DNA of 63,652 nt, taken from contig NZ_MWPQ01000045.1 in assembly GCF_002028545.1 (NCBI RefSeq), positions 1 through 63,652 of the forward strand, given 5' to 3'. Made by a program: the position numbers and the translations under genes. Below, piece by piece: positions 30,628-40,891 of this stretch; within the stretch, counting starts at the first letter, position 1, and each line of letters opens with the position of its first letter. Source of the stretch: Nitrobacter vulgaris. Lineage in GTDB: Bacteria > Pseudomonadota > Alphaproteobacteria > Rhizobiales > Xanthobacteraceae. The notes beneath the pieces were generated by a model. It searched no databases. It worked only from the letters and a program-made list of their open reading frames with translations, and was not told where the DNA came from.

Positions 30628-30782
30628 CGACACTCTCCTCCGCGCGGATGGGCCTTTAAAGCCTAACCTCGCTCTCCATTCGACCTTATAGGGGACGCTC
30701 TCGGCCCTTACAACGCGGCTTGTTAGCTGCAAGGAGCTATATTCGATCAGACAAATGTCAATGCAAACATCAGGGAATGCGG

Positions 30783-31316
30783 TTAATGCATCCGACGGCG
30801 ATATGTCACATAAGAATAATCGGCAGTGTCGCCGCTGGCCGCCGTGTTTCGGCAGCGGGCGACTTCGTGCCAGATCGAAGGATCGATCGGCGGGAAAACG
30901 GTGTCCCCATCGACTTGGGCATGAACCTCGGTCACTTCGAGGCGGTCGGCTACAGGCATGGACGCGGTATAGATCTCGGCACCGCCGATCACCGCAATCT
31001 CAGCGACCGAACGCCGCATGGCATCTCCTTTTGCGATGGCGAGCGCGTCTACCAGCGATCGTGTCACCAACGCTCCGGCCGCCGTAAAGTCCGGATCGCG
31101 GGTGATGACGATGTTGGTTCGTCCCGGCAGTGGCCGACGCAATGAGTCGAAGGTTTTGCGGCCCATTACGATCGGCTTGCCGATAGTGATCGCCTTGAAG
31201 CGTTGCAGATCGGCTTTCAGCCGCCACGGGATTCCATTGCGCTGACCAATTATACCGTTCTCGGCAACCGCAACCACCAGGGCTATTTCCGGACGCAGGG
31301 AGACAATCCCGGTCAT
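30783..31316 (-). CDS. folA: Dihydrofolate reductase
   Basis: 177 residues. NADPH-dependent reduction of dihydrofolate. Visible family signatures: [20 protein letters not shown] with the active-site region, [29 protein letters not shown] and [11 protein letters not shown]. Start overlaps the thyA stop by 4 nt, so the enzyme that consumes methylene-THF and the one that recycles DHF are translationally coupled. Confidence 0.95.
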   Translation of the reverse strand: MTGIVSLRPEIALVVAVAENGIIGQRNGIPWRLKADLQRFKAITIGKPIVMGRKTFDSLRRPLPGRTNIVITRDPDFTAAGALVTRSLVDALAIAKGDAMRRSVAEIAVIGGAEIYTASMPVADRLEVTEVHAQVDGDTVFPPIDPSIWHEVARCRNTAASGDTADYSYVTYRRRMH

Positions 31317-32107
31317 ACGGCGACCTCCGCCTTGATGTGCGGATGGGGATTGTAATTTTCGAGTTTGAAGTCCTCGTAGCGAAACGCGAAGATATCCTTC
31401 ACCTCGGGGTTAATTGTCATCGTCGGCAGCGGCCGCTCGGGCCGCGCGAGTTGAAGCCGAGCCTGCTCAAGATGATTCGAATACAGGTGCGCGTCGCCCA
31501 GGCTATGTACGAAGTCGCCGGGATTAAGCCCCGTAACCTGCGCAACCATCATCGTCAGCAGCGCATAAGACGCGATATTGAAGGGTACACCGAGGAATAC
31601 GTCGGCCGAGCGCTGATAAAGCTGGCATGACAGTTTTCCGTTGGCGACATAGAACTGAAACAGGCAATGGCACGGCGGTAGCGCCATCTTATCGACATCG
31701 GCCGGATTCCACGCACTGACGATCAACCGCCGCGAATCGGGGTTGTGTTGGATCATGTCAATGACGTTGGCGATCTGGTCGATACTGCGACCGTCCGGCG
31801 CGGGCCATGAACGCCACTGCGAACCGTACACCGGGCCGAGATTGCCGTTTGCATCGGCCCACTCGTCCCAGATCGAGACGCCGTGGTCTTTCAGATATTT
31901 AATGTTGGTCTCGCCCTTCAGGAACCAGAGCAGTTCATGCACGATCGACCGGAGGGGAAGCTTCTTGGTGGTCAGCATCGGAAAGCCAGAGGCGAGATCG
32001 AAGCGCATCTGATGTCCAAAGACAGACAGCGTTCCGGTGCCGGTACGGTCATGCTTCTCCGTACCTTCGCCGAGTATTCGTTTGAGCAGATCGTGATATT
32101 GATTCAT
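31313..32107 (-). CDS. thyA: Thymidylate synthase
   Basis: 264 residues from [12 protein letters not shown], exactly the usual ThyA length. Converts dUMP to dTMP with methylenetetrahydrofolate. Catalytic Cys in [12 protein letters not shown] (about residue 146), and folate/dUMP-binding [17 protein letters not shown] are present. First gene of the thyA-folA-hflKC minus-strand run. Confidence 0.96.
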   Translation of the reverse strand: MNQYHDLLKRILGEGTEKHDRTGTGTLSVFGHQMRFDLASGFPMLTTKKLPLRSIVHELLWFLKGETNIKYLKDHGVSIWDEWADANGNLGPVYGSQWRSWPAPDGRSIDQIANVIDMIQHNPDSRRLIVSAWNPADVDKMALPPCHCLFQFYVANGKLSCQLYQRSADVFLGVPFNIASYALLTMMVAQVTGLNPGDFVHSLGDAHLYSNHLEQARLQLARPERPLPTMTINPEVKDIFAFRYEDFKLENYNPHPHIKAEVAV

Positions 32108-32211
32108 GCCAGTGGCGCTTTCGGGCGATGAACTTAACGTCGGATCGGTTGATCTGACAGCGCCGCGCCTCATTATACCCGGGAAAATGGATCGCCGAGA
32201 CGGCAAAAAAT

Positions 32212-32234
32212 GTGCCGTCTGGCACCCTTTTTTC
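32212..32234. terminator. Bidirectional hairpin between thyA and ssrA
   Basis: GTGCCGTCTGGCAC (32212-32225) has AAAAAA on one side and TTTTTT on the other, so it could stop transcripts in either direction. It lies upstream of both divergent units, so its role may be to insulate them. Confidence 0.5.
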
Positions 32235-32289
32235 CTCACGTTTTGCAGACTATATTGAAAGCGCCGGTTCGCCGGCTATGGAAATAAAT

Positions 32290-32600
32290 GGCCGCCGCAA
32301 TAAACCATTCGGACCCGGGGGCAGTACCCGGCGCCTCCACCAGAGCCCGACCCGGCAGATTTCGGGTTCTGGCGGGGGCGAAACAGGATCGACGAGGGCG
32401 TAAAGGGCTCGCTTTTTCCCGGTATGGTTCCGCCGTTATCGGGCTATGCAATAGTTGCAAACGACAACTATGCTCCGGTTGCTCAGGCTGCGTAACGCAG
32501 TTTGAAAGACCACTCTGAAGTCCTGATGGGTTAAGCTCCGTCAGGCGGGGTTCGGAGGCACCTGGCAACAGAAGCCTCCACTTTAATCCGTTCACCGCTC
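32290..32600 (+). ncRNA. ssrA: tmRNA, circularly permuted two-piece form
   Basis: Acceptor piece first: a T-arm-like CCGGG...CCCGG, then CGCCTCC-A-CCA ending at 32342. A 31-nt spacer (32343-32373) follows, then the coding piece starting GGGGGCGAAACAGGATCGACG-type at 32374. Acceptor strands pair with G3-U70, the alanine identity element. The tag frame at 32457-32495 encodes ANDNYAPVAQAA and stop TAA, the alphaproteobacterial tag. Outer ends are approximate. It rescues stalled ribosomes and marks the product for ClpXP. Confidence 0.93.
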
Positions 32601-32749
32601 CAGCCCAACTGGCGACGAGAAACTTACCGGTCCGACCCCAACCGCTGCTGACCTCGCAAGATCGTGGGAGTATCATCGCGAGACGGCGCGAGTCGGCTTA
32701 GACGTTCGCGGCGATTTGCGCATACTGCCGAGGCGACGAGACCTAATCG

Positions 32750-33301
32750 ATGCAAACCGATCATATTCGCTACGATTTGCTTACGAGCGACGCAATGCGC
32801 GGTGTCCTGCGCCGCGTGCTGATGGACGCCGCCGAGCACGGGCTGCCGGGCGAGCACCACTTTTTCATCACCTTCATGTCGACGGCCGACGGAGTGACGA
32901 TATCGTCCCGCCTTCTGGCGCAATATCCCGAGGAGATGACCATCATTCTCCAGCATCAGTTCTGGGATCTGACGGTGACCGAAGATCACTTCGAGGTCGG
33001 GCTGTCGTTCGGCGGGGTGCCGGAGCGCCTCGTGGTTCCCTTCAGCGCGATCAAGGGCTTCTTCGACCCATCGGTACAGTTCGGATTGCAGTTTGAGCCG
33101 GCTGCGACAGAAACAACCGAGACGGAGAAAGCTGAGATCGAGACAAGCGCGAGCGAGACCTCGAGGACGACCCCGACTGCGCCCTCCCCGACGGCGCTGG
33201 CCGTTCCGGCCAATCCTTCTCAGCCGGCCGAAACCGAGGACAAACCTAAACCTGGCCAGGGCGCCGAGGTTGTCAGACTGGACCGCTTTCGCAAGAAGTA
33301 A
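32750..33301 (+). CDS. sspB: SspB, alpha-type ClpXP adaptor for ssrA-tagged proteins
   Basis: 183 residues. SspB binds the ssrA tag and delivers substrates to ClpX. Residues 1-120 form the conserved dimeric domain (RYDLLTSDAMRGVLRRVL, HHFFITFMS, LVVPFSAIKGFFDPSVQFGLQF); about 120-170 is a Ser/Thr/Pro/Glu linker and the extreme C-terminus (VVRLDRFRKK) fits the short ClpX-docking motif. It lies about 150 nt downstream of ssrA, linking tag and adaptor. Confidence 0.88.
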   Translation: MQTDHIRYDLLTSDAMRGVLRRVLMDAAEHGLPGEHHFFITFMSTADGVTISSRLLAQYPEEMTIILQHQFWDLTVTEDHFEVGLSFGGVPERLVVPFSAIKGFFDPSVQFGLQFEPAATETTETEKAEIETSASETSRTTPTAPSPTALAVPANPSQPAETEDKPKPGQGAEVVRLDRFRKK

Positions 33302-33388
33302 CCCGGGGTTGCATTTGCCGGATTGTCCTTTCGCGGGCGGAGGATTGGGCTGCGCCCCACAGCGGCATCAAACATAACGGACCGGACC

Positions 33389-34798
33389 ATGGTTGCGTCA
33401 TCACGCACGGCGAAAACGCGCACGGAAACCGATAGCTTCGGTCCCATCGAAGTTCAGGCAGACCGCTACTGGGGAGCCCAGACCGAACGCAGCCGACAAA
33501 ACTTCCGCATCGGAGACGACCGGATGCCGATGCCGCTGATTCGAGCGCTCGGCATCGTCAAACTCGCAGCAGCACAGACCAATCGGGAGCTTGGCCTGCT
33601 CGACCGCCGGCGCACGAACGCAATCATTCGCGCGGCACGCGAAGTGATCGACGGCAAGCTCGACGAGCATTTTCCGCTGGTGGTCTGGCAGACCGGTTCC
33701 GGCACACAGACCAACATGAACCTCAACGAGGTCATCGCCAATCGTGCCAACGTGTTGCTCGGTGGCGAACTCGGCCATAAGAAGCCCGTTCACCCAAACG
33801 ACCACGTCAACATGAGCCAGTCGTCGAATGATTCATTTCCGACGGCGATGCATATCGCGGCAGCTCATGGCATCGTGTCAGACTTGGTTCCCGCCCTGGC
33901 CGCTCTGCTCAAGGCGCTACGCGAAAAAGAAAAGGTCTTCGCTGATATCGTCAAGATTGGGCGGACTCATACCCAGGATGCAACTCCGCTGACGCTCGGC
34001 CAGGAATTCTCCGGCTATGCGGCGCAGATCGAGAGCGGTCTGGCCCGACTTCACATAGCACTGAAGGATCTCTATCCGCTGGCGCAAGGCGGAACCGCGG
34101 TGGGGACAGGACTGAACTCGAAGCCAAAATTTGCCAAACTGTTTGCGAAAAATGCAGCGCTGCTTACAAAACTCCCCTTCACAAGCGCTCCAAACAAATT
34201 TGAGGCGTTGGCTTCAAACGACGCCTATGTTTTCGCTCACGGCGCGATCAATGCAGTCGCAACGGGCCTGTTCAAGATCGCGAACGACATCCGCCTTCTG
34301 GGTTCCGGACCTCGGTCTGGCCTCGGAGAGCTGATTCTTCCCGAGAACGAACCTGGGTCATCCATTATGCCGGGGAAGGTCAACCCTACTCAGTGCGAAG
34401 CGATGACAATGGTCTGTTGTCGGGTGTTCGGAAACCATACGACCGTGACTGTGGCTGGCAGCCAGGGGCATTTCGAACTTAACGTTTACAAGCCGGTTTT
34501 GGCTTACTGTATGATCGATTCCATACAGCTGCTCGCCGACGTCGTGCGCTCATTCACCGAACACTGCATCAAAGGCATCCGTGCCGACGAGCAGCGGATT
34601 CGCGAATTGATGCAACGCTCGCTCATGCTGGTCACGGCTCTCGCGCCAAGGATCGGCTACGATAACGCGGCGAAGGTCGCCAAGGCCGCCCACGCTCGCG
34701 GATCAACATTAAAGGAGGAGGCTCAGCGGCTCGGCTTTGTTACGGCTGCGGAGTTCGACCGATTGGTGCAACCCAGCAAAATGACCCGACCAGGATAA
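33389..34798 (+). CDS. fumC: Class II fumarate hydratase
   Basis: 469 residues from [11 protein letters not shown]. Interconverts fumarate and malate in the TCA cycle without an iron-sulfur cluster. Signature [15 protein letters not shown] (about 326-340, catalytic Ser loop), [13 protein letters not shown] and [14 protein letters not shown] are present. FumC length and motifs separate it from aspartase and argininosuccinate lyase. Confidence 0.95.
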   Translation: MVASSRTAKTRTETDSFGPIEVQADRYWGAQTERSRQNFRIGDDRMPMPLIRALGIVKLAAAQTNRELGLLDRRRTNAIIRAAREVIDGKLDEHFPLVVWQTGSGTQTNMNLNEVIANRANVLLGGELGHKKPVHPNDHVNMSQSSNDSFPTAMHIAAAHGIVSDLVPALAALLKALREKEKVFADIVKIGRTHTQDATPLTLGQEFSGYAAQIESGLARLHIALKDLYPLAQGGTAVGTGLNSKPKFAKLFAKNAALLTKLPFTSAPNKFEALASNDAYVFAHGAINAVATGLFKIANDIRLLGSGPRSGLGELILPENEPGSSIMPGKVNPTQCEAMTMVCCRVFGNHTTVTVAGSQGHFELNVYKPVLAYCMIDSIQLLADVVRSFTEHCIKGIRADEQRIRELMQRSLMLVTALAPRIGYDNAAKVAKAAHARGSTLKEEAQRLGFVTAAEFDRLVQPSKMTRPG

Positions 34799-34880
34799 AA
34801 TGACCGGTCGGAGTTTTGTAGTTCTATCATTCTCTAACAGGCTGATATTCTAATGATCAGGGTTTCGGCAATTATTATAT

Positions 34881-34904
34881 TCTAATATTGCGTAGCATAT
34901 TAGA
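34881..34904. promoter_or_regulatory. Inverted repeat upstream of the DUF4169-RHH genes
   Basis: TCTAATAT and ATATTAGA (perfect 8-bp arms, 8-bp spacer) in an unusually AT-rich stretch; a second weaker pair CTGAT/ATCAG occurs about 30 bp upstream. Ribbon-helix-helix proteins bind such palindromes, and an RHH gene lies 300 bp downstream. Function inferred. Confidence 0.4.
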
Positions 34905-35026
34905 CAAAATTTTCTACCCTGCTGCGATGCATCATGGTACATCCCCAATTATAGCCGCTTTTGGCGGAATGAATTTTCGATGTTTGCGGCTGCGCGTTCC
35001 CGGCATTCAAGACAGCGGAATTGGTC

Positions 35027-35215
35027 ATGGGGGATGTGATTAACTTAAACAAGCGCAGGAAGCGCGCCGAACGCAAACAGGCGGCCGCCACCGCTGACGC
35101 TAATCGCGCGCGCTTCGGCCGCAGCAAAGCCGAGCGCGATCTTTCCGAACAGCGGAGGATGCGAGAACTGCGTTTGCTCGATCAACACCGCATCGACGGC
35201 GAGGACGCGTCATGA
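35027..35215 (+). CDS. DUF4169 family protein
   Basis: 62 residues starting MGDVINLNKRRKRAER, with the RFGRSKAER and RRMRELRLLDQHRID segments typical of DUF4169, a short basic protein found in Rhizobiales. Function unknown. Its stop overlaps the next start by 4 nt (ATGA), a strong sign of a two-gene operon with the RHH protein. Confidence 0.75.
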   Translation: MGDVINLNKRRKRAERKQAAATADANRARFGRSKAERDLSEQRRMRELRLLDQHRIDGEDAS

Positions 35216-35466
35216 AATCGCCAGTAGTGAAACGATCGATCGTAGTGGCTGGTCACAAGACAAGCGTGAGCCTCGAGGAAGCATTCTGGAACGGGATGAA
35301 AGAAATTTCGAGTCACCGCGACATGACGCTGTCCGAACTCGTCGGGGAAATCGACAGCAACCGCCAACAGGGCAACCTCTCCTCGGCAATCCGTCTCTTC
35401 GTGCTGGACTACTTTCGAAGCCGCGCGACGACGTCCGGATCCGAACACAGTCCTAGCCTCGGATAG
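35212..35466 (+). CDS. Ribbon-helix-helix domain protein (RHH_4-like)
   Basis: 84 residues. The core VKRSIVVAGHKTSVSLEEAFWNGMKEIS (about 6-33) forms the ribbon strand and first helix, followed by NLSSAIRLFVLDYFR (about 57-71). This family is co-encoded with DUF4169 in related genomes to my knowledge. Likely a small DNA-binding regulator. A close relative lies 300 bp downstream. Confidence 0.75.
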   Translation: MKSPVVKRSIVVAGHKTSVSLEEAFWNGMKEISSHRDMTLSELVGEIDSNRQQGNLSSAIRLFVLDYFRSRATTSGSEHSPSLG

Positions 35467-35775
35467 CAAGCGCGATTCTCCGCAGATCACCGGCGCAATT
35501 CTCATCCGTATGTCTGCGAAGGTCCGCGTCACGATAGTGAGCCGGGCTAGGTTGTTTCCCGAATACCGACGTCGGGTACTTTCAGCTACTATTTACCTGC
35601 CTTGACGATCTGCCATCGCGCCGATCAGAGGTAGACCGCGAAGTCACCTGCATGCCCGCAGCGCGGTCCACCGACGGTCCGCAGCACCGCTTTCGCAGTT
35701 GGACCGAACAAACATCCGGTGAGATCTCATCGTGCGACGATGATGAGGCTTGCCGGAATACAGATGGAGTCAATC

Positions 35776-36108
35776 ATGCAAAACGACGAAAGCGGCGACC
35801 GCCGCGGAGAACCAGGACCATTGCGCGAATATGCCGTCGTCAAAAGATCCGTGGTCGTCGGTGGTCACAAGACCAGTGTCAGCCTCGAAGATGCGTTCTG
35901 GACCAGCCTGAAGGATATCGCGACACGGCGGGGCATAACCCTTTCCACACAAATTGCTTCGATCGATACCAATCGCAGGACCAGCAACTTGTCTTCGGCG
36001 ATTCGTCTGTATGTCCTCGAGCATTTTCGCACGCGAGCGGTAAGCACCATGTTCATCGGCGAACGTCAGGCACCGTCAACGCGGCTTGCGCCGCTTGGCC
36101 CGAAGTAG
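35776..36108 (+). CDS. Second ribbon-helix-helix protein, paralogue of 35212-35466
   Basis: 110 residues from MQNDESG (GGAG 7 nt upstream). Residues about 22-88 repeat the previous protein: VKRSVVVGGHKTSVSLEDAFW, then NLSSAIRLYVLEHFR. An extra 20-residue N-terminus and 20-residue C-terminus are unique. Tandem duplication with divergence; the two could form heterodimers or recognise different sites. Confidence 0.7.
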   Translation: MQNDESGDRRGEPGPLREYAVVKRSVVVGGHKTSVSLEDAFWTSLKDIATRRGITLSTQIASIDTNRRTSNLSSAIRLYVLEHFRTRAVSTMFIGERQAPSTRLAPLGPK

Positions 36109-36218
36109 CTCCACTCCTGTCGGCTCGGAGCAAATCAGAAGGAATACCCGGACTTGGTCGGGGACACTTCTTCGCGAGTTGACGCACTGGCTTCGTTCCT
36201 CCGGGGAGACGGGCGGCC

Positions 36219-39200
36219 TCAGCGCTGGCGCACCGGCCTTGGCGCCACGAGCTGTGTCTCCACCGGCAAACGCGCAACCGACGGCGGTGTCGGCACACGG
36301 GATACCCGGGCGGCAGTCGTCGGACGCCGAGACGGTAGCGGGACAGCCATCCGACCTCTTGCCGCGAACCGCCGAGGATCCCGCTTTGGTCTTGGTGGAT
36401 GAGTGACGGGTGCTGCGTCCGAAGCCAGTAGACTAGCGGAAAGATTTGAGGGTTCAGCCTGCAGGGATGCCTGCGCCGGGGAAACGCTCGGAGCCGGCTC
36501 CAGGCTTTGCTCGATCGAGTCGAGTCTGCGAGACTCGCGATCAATCGACCTCACCGCAAGCCATGAGGACAGCGCCGCGACATCAATAGCCCGGTTTATC
36601 GCGTGGGACGGCCCAACTGCGAATATCTGAACTTGCGGACGATCGTTCGCAGACCCGGTCGAGGTTGACGCAAGGCCAGCGCGCATATCGACTTGATCCG
36701 ACGTGATGTCATAGCCGCCGGAGACAATCGCCTGCGCACCTTCGCCGTCTAACGGCGTTGGGCTAACACGCACACGGCCATCCCTCACCGTGAACGGAAT
36801 TTGCGCCGATACGACCGACAGCGGACCGGCGGTGAGAGACTGCTCTACGATCTCCTGCAATCTAGCATCGTCCGATCCCCGCTCGACATTGCCATTGATC
36901 GCAACTTCGAACACGCGCGGATCGAGCCCTGAAATCCGCGCGTGATCGAGCGTGACCACCCCGTCGCCGGACAACGCTCCCACCATCGCCGACGCGCTGC
37001 GGCCCCGGCTGGCGAGTGTGATCCGCGCCGAGATGCGGCCGGCAGGCATCGCCAGCGCACCGTATTGCAATGCTGCCCCCTCGACGTTGGTGAATTGGAC
37101 GTTCGCATTCAAGGCAACGCCTTCGGCGGTCTGCCCAACATGGAGGCTTGCCGTGGCATCGCCATCGCCGATTTTCCCCTTCATCGCATCGAACGTCAGG
37201 GAATGGTCGTCCCCTTTGACAACGCCGCTGACGGGTCTCAATTCAGCGCCTCCCGGCAACGTGCCGCGCAGCGCCGCGAAAGCCAGTTGACCGCGCCAGC
37301 CCTCCGGCAGGCCGACATTCAACGGCTCCGCCGGATCACGCCCCCCGAAGTCGACTGCAAGCCCGAACACCGTCGCCAGATCGAGCGTATTGATTCCGAG
37401 TTCGCCTTCGAGGCGCCTTTCGTTTCCTAGACTGACCGTAACATGCCCGCGCATACGCGAGTCGCCGATCGCGCTATCGAGATCGCTGAAAATCAGCTTG
37501 TCGTCGGCCAGGATGACATGGGACGAGAGCCTGACCTCCTGACCGTCGGGACCGGACGGCTGAAGATTCAGTCGCGGCTTGAGATCGACGCGGTGAACTG
37601 TGAGATTAAGGTCCGCCTTCCGATCCGATGACCATGGCTGCACCATTCCTTTTATTTCGGCATCCAGATCGGTTCCTGACATCCTCGCATTTAGCTGAGC
37701 CGGGGTACGCCAGGTTCCCGTCGCTGTAGCTTCCAATACAGATGGGTTCGCAACCGCGATCACACGATCAAGACCCAGCAGCATCGGCACGCCCCCGCCG
37801 CGCTCCGACGTCAGATTCGTCCGAAGCGTCACCTCGCTGCGTGCCAATACATCAAAATCGGCGGCGCGTACCGCCGCGAGTGAAGGTGCTGCAACCAGTG
37901 ACAGTGAGCCTTTCAGTTGCGGCAGATTGACGTCGAGTGTAGCGCTGGCATCTGCCTTGTTGTTGTCGGCAAGGCTCTTACCAACGTTGAGCGTGAGGCG
38001 AAGCTGGGCAGCCCCCGCGGCCGCCGGTATCGCATCGAGGCGCGCCGCAACGCTCGGTGCGAGCGGAGCAATCACGCTCGCCATAGGGGCAACCGACTCA
38101 GATGTCGCATTCAACGATAACTTCCCGGTGGTATTGATGCGGTCGAATGCACCGGAGCTATCGATCATGAGTCCGCCGGAGGAGCCGACTTTCAATTGTT
38201 CGAGCGAGATTGCCGTTGGCCCATAACTCAGTTCGGCGAGAAATGGACCGAACTCCCGTGTCGCCCACATCGCGTGATCAACATTTAAGGACAATCGTCC
38301 CTCACTGGGCCAACTGTCTTGCAATGCCGCGACCGCGCGCACCAGACTTGCCGCCGCATCAAGATCGAGACGATCCGCTTTGAGTTCAGCTTCGGCCCGC
38401 GTACCGTTCTCCGGTGTCAAATCGACAAACGCCAGCCGCCCTTCAACGCTGCCACCCTCGATATCGGCCTTGAGCTGTTCGAAGACCACCTGGCTTTGAT
38501 CAGCAGTCAACTTGCTTTGCACATGCAGCGGCTTTCGGCTCAGATGAGTGACTTCGCCACGGCCCTGCAACCATGCGATGAAAGTATCGGGATCAGACGA
38601 TTCAACGTCGAGTGCACCGTTGAGTCGCGGCGACGGTCCGGGCAGCAGGATCGCGCCGTTAACAGCCATACGCGTGGCGCCGGGAGCGTGGAATTCCAGC
38701 CGGCTGATCGTCCATGAAGCAGCGTCGCTGCGTAAGTCAGTGCTGAAATTTTGTATCGGGCGGCCGCCCAGCATGATCTGGTCGGCGCTGATCTCTATGT
38801 CGGCGGCGAGCCATGGTTTCGGGATTTTTGTTAGATAACGTTGCATTGTCTGCAACATCTTTGCGGGATCGGCCTGTTCCTTGGCAAACAGGCGGTCGGC
38901 GTCGAGTTGACGCGCGGAGAATGCAGCGCGAAGCCGGGGCGACGAGCCGAAACGAATGTCTCCTTTGCCTGTGAGCCTCAGCGCAGAGTCGGCATGACCA
39001 TAACTAGCATCAACCTGCTCGAGACGCGCGCCTTTCGGATCTGCTTTTACGTTGGCCGATACACGCCATGGTCTTTGAGAGGGGGCGACCGAAAAGTTTT
39101 TGCCGACAGATTCCCCAGCACCTGCCAGCGTCAGCGCGCCATCGAAGCGCGGGATCTGTTCGTCGAATGACAAGATCCCATCGACGTCGATGAACTCCGC

Positions 39201-39830
39201 CCGCGTTCCGGGATCGATCGCGACGTGAACACGGCTGGCACCGCCGGCACTCGCCTGTGCGAGCGAAATTTGGAAGGGATATCGCGTTCCTGACAACACG
39301 AAATTGCCGTCGCCGCGCACGGAAGCTCCCGATGGCCGCACCTCTCCACTGAACGCGATGTCGTTCAATTCCAAAGTGCTGCGGCTTGCAGCATCATGAA
39401 GCGCTACGCGGCCGGTGAGATTCAACTGATCAACAGAAAGCGAGCCGAAATTGAGCGATAGTGGCCAGCCCATCCGCTCTCTGTCATTGAGACCGAGGTC
39501 GAGCGCAACACCGTTGATCGTCAATTCGGTTGCGCGCCACTCTCCACGCATCAGCGAACCAAGGCTGAATTCGACGGCGAGACTGTCGGCCTGTACCTGT
39601 CCCGGATCGTTCGGCCTTCCAACGAATACCGACTCAAGCCGCAATGACGGCGACGGCAGCAGCCGGGCGTCGATCCTACCCTCGACCCGCACCGGCGCGC
39701 CGATCACGCGCGCCGCCTCTGTCTCGAACTGGGACCGAAACCGGCTCCAGTCGATGAAATGCGGCCCGATCAGCGCGGCGATGAGCGCAACAATGAATGT
39801 AATCGCCAGGCCGAGCAGCGTCGTCTGCAC
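36219..39830 (-). CDS. AsmA-family protein (large, inner-membrane anchored)
   Basis: 1203 residues. An N-terminal helix (about 4-24) anchors the protein; the rest is a long repetitive beta structure in the periplasm. The opening domain (RVIGAPVRVEGRIDARLLPSPSLRLESVFVG) is the AsmA signature, and a second AsmA-like segment occurs near 960-1090. The tail is Pro/Arg-rich. AsmA-like proteins are proposed to bridge the envelope and move lipids or support outer-membrane assembly. Length is near the top for the family. Single gene. Confidence 0.85.
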   Translation of the reverse strand: MQTTLLGLAITFIVALIAALIGPHFIDWSRFRSQFETEAARVIGAPVRVEGRIDARLLPSPSLRLESVFVGRPNDPGQVQADSLAVEFSLGSLMRGEWRATELTINGVALDLGLNDRERMGWPLSLNFGSLSVDQLNLTGRVALHDAASRSTLELNDIAFSGEVRPSGASVRGDGNFVLSGTRYPFQISLAQASAGGASRVHVAIDPGTRAEFIDVDGILSFDEQIPRFDGALTLAGAGESVGKNFSVAPSQRPWRVSANVKADPKGARLEQVDASYGHADSALRLTGKGDIRFGSSPRLRAAFSARQLDADRLFAKEQADPAKMLQTMQRYLTKIPKPWLAADIEISADQIMLGGRPIQNFSTDLRSDAASWTISRLEFHAPGATRMAVNGAILLPGPSPRLNGALDVESSDPDTFIAWLQGRGEVTHLSRKPLHVQSKLTADQSQVVFEQLKADIEGGSVEGRLAFVDLTPENGTRAEAELKADRLDLDAAASLVRAVAALQDSWPSEGRLSLNVDHAMWATREFGPFLAELSYGPTAISLEQLKVGSSGGLMIDSSGAFDRINTTGKLSLNATSESVAPMASVIAPLAPSVAARLDAIPAAAGAAQLRLTLNVGKSLADNNKADASATLDVNLPQLKGSLSLVAAPSLAAVRAADFDVLARSEVTLRTNLTSERGGGVPMLLGLDRVIAVANPSVLEATATGTWRTPAQLNARMSGTDLDAEIKGMVQPWSSDRKADLNLTVHRVDLKPRLNLQPSGPDGQEVRLSSHVILADDKLIFSDLDSAIGDSRMRGHVTVSLGNERRLEGELGINTLDLATVFGLAVDFGGRDPAEPLNVGLPEGWRGQLAFAALRGTLPGGAELRPVSGVVKGDDHSLTFDAMKGKIGDGDATASLHVGQTAEGVALNANVQFTNVEGAALQYGALAMPAGRISARITLASRGRSASAMVGALSGDGVVTLDHARISGLDPRVFEVAINGNVERGSDDARLQEIVEQSLTAGPLSVVSAQIPFTVRDGRVRVSPTPLDGEGAQAIVSGGYDITSDQVDMRAGLASTSTGSANDRPQVQIFAVGPSHAINRAIDVAALSSWLAVRSIDRESRRLDSIEQSLEPAPSVSPAQASLQAEPSNLSASLLASDAAPVTHPPRPKRDPRRFAARGRMAVPLPSRRPTTAARVSRVPTPPSVARLPVETQLVAPRPVRQR

Positions 39831-40451
39831 GGTGTCCCCCTCTGACCCTTCCGACAGAATTGCATTCGTTCGGGTCGCCCTTCCGCAAATGGTAGACCCG
39901 GGTTCGTGCTTCCGGACTCCGCGAGGCGCACTAAAACGAATGCCGTATCCTTATACTAATAACAACTGTGGCAAAGTCGCAGCGACGGCAGGCAGCGCAT
40001 TGTTCCTGGAAGGGGCGGCGCAGACAGTGCGAAGCGATGATGGCGGTCAAGTGATCCATCATCGCGCACCGACCTGTTCTGGCTCGAACTGGGGAATCGG
40101 CCTCGATTACATGAAAGCGTGCCCGCGCCTCCCGCGTTCATGGCCGAATCCCATTTGCGCTATTTGCGGGAAATCGCCTGGACGGCCCAATTGTAGATCC
40201 AACTCTTCGGATTGATCGACGAAAAGCATCTGCGTGAGGGAGAGGAAATTACAACACGCTCACCGAGAAGCCTCTCGGCAACCTCCGAACGATGACGCTT
40301 CACGTCGAGATGGCCGCCCGCTGTCCCCCTCGCCTCCGATAGCGGTGCCCACTTCAGGCCGTCGTTGCCCTTGCAGCATCGCCGCGCGTCCCCGAGGGCA
40401 CAGCGCCGGACAATCGCGATGCCCTCGACACCCCAGGTTAAAACCCGCGCG
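39831..40451. other. 621-bp gap with no supported gene
   Basis: Several short open frames exist in both directions, none with an RBS plus protein-like composition. Probably promoter of the AsmA gene plus decayed sequence. Confidence 0.4.
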
Positions 40452-40625
40452 CTATGCGCCGGGTCGGCCGCGCAACAACCCGACCACCGCTGAAACCACT
40501 AACAGAATCAGCGCGATGAAAAAGATGATCTTCGCGATTTCGATCGAGGCGCCCGCGATACCTCCAAAGCCCAAAACGCCGGCAATCAATGCAATGACCA
40601 GGAACGTCACTACCCAATTCAACAT
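40452..40625 (-). CDS. DUF1328 family small membrane protein
   Basis: 57 residues with GGAGGCCAG in front of ATG 40625. Two hydrophobic helices (about 3-22 and 29-51) with the [18 protein letters not shown] core of DUF1328 (YtjA-like). Often stress-induced in Rhizobiales; molecular function unknown. Confidence 0.85.
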   Translation of the reverse strand: MLNWVVTFLVIALIAGVLGFGGIAGASIEIAKIIFFIALILLVVSAVVGLLRGRPGA

Positions 40626-40891
40626 GATCTGGCCTCCATTTTTGCGCGCTTTGCGCGTGACTGAAAAACAATCCGTCACCGGAACAATAGTTCCGCCCGG
40701 TCCTACACGAGAAAGTTCTGAAAATGAGCGGCTTTTGGGGAACAAAACGTCGAACGCGGCGAGATCATTCCATTGGCTTGGACGCAGAAAAGCCGATACG
40801 AAGCGCGTCACCCCTATATATTTCATTGATCCGACTAAGAGGCTCTCCCCTTCGCTGGCCAGCAGTGTCATCGTGGGGAAAGACGATTCGC

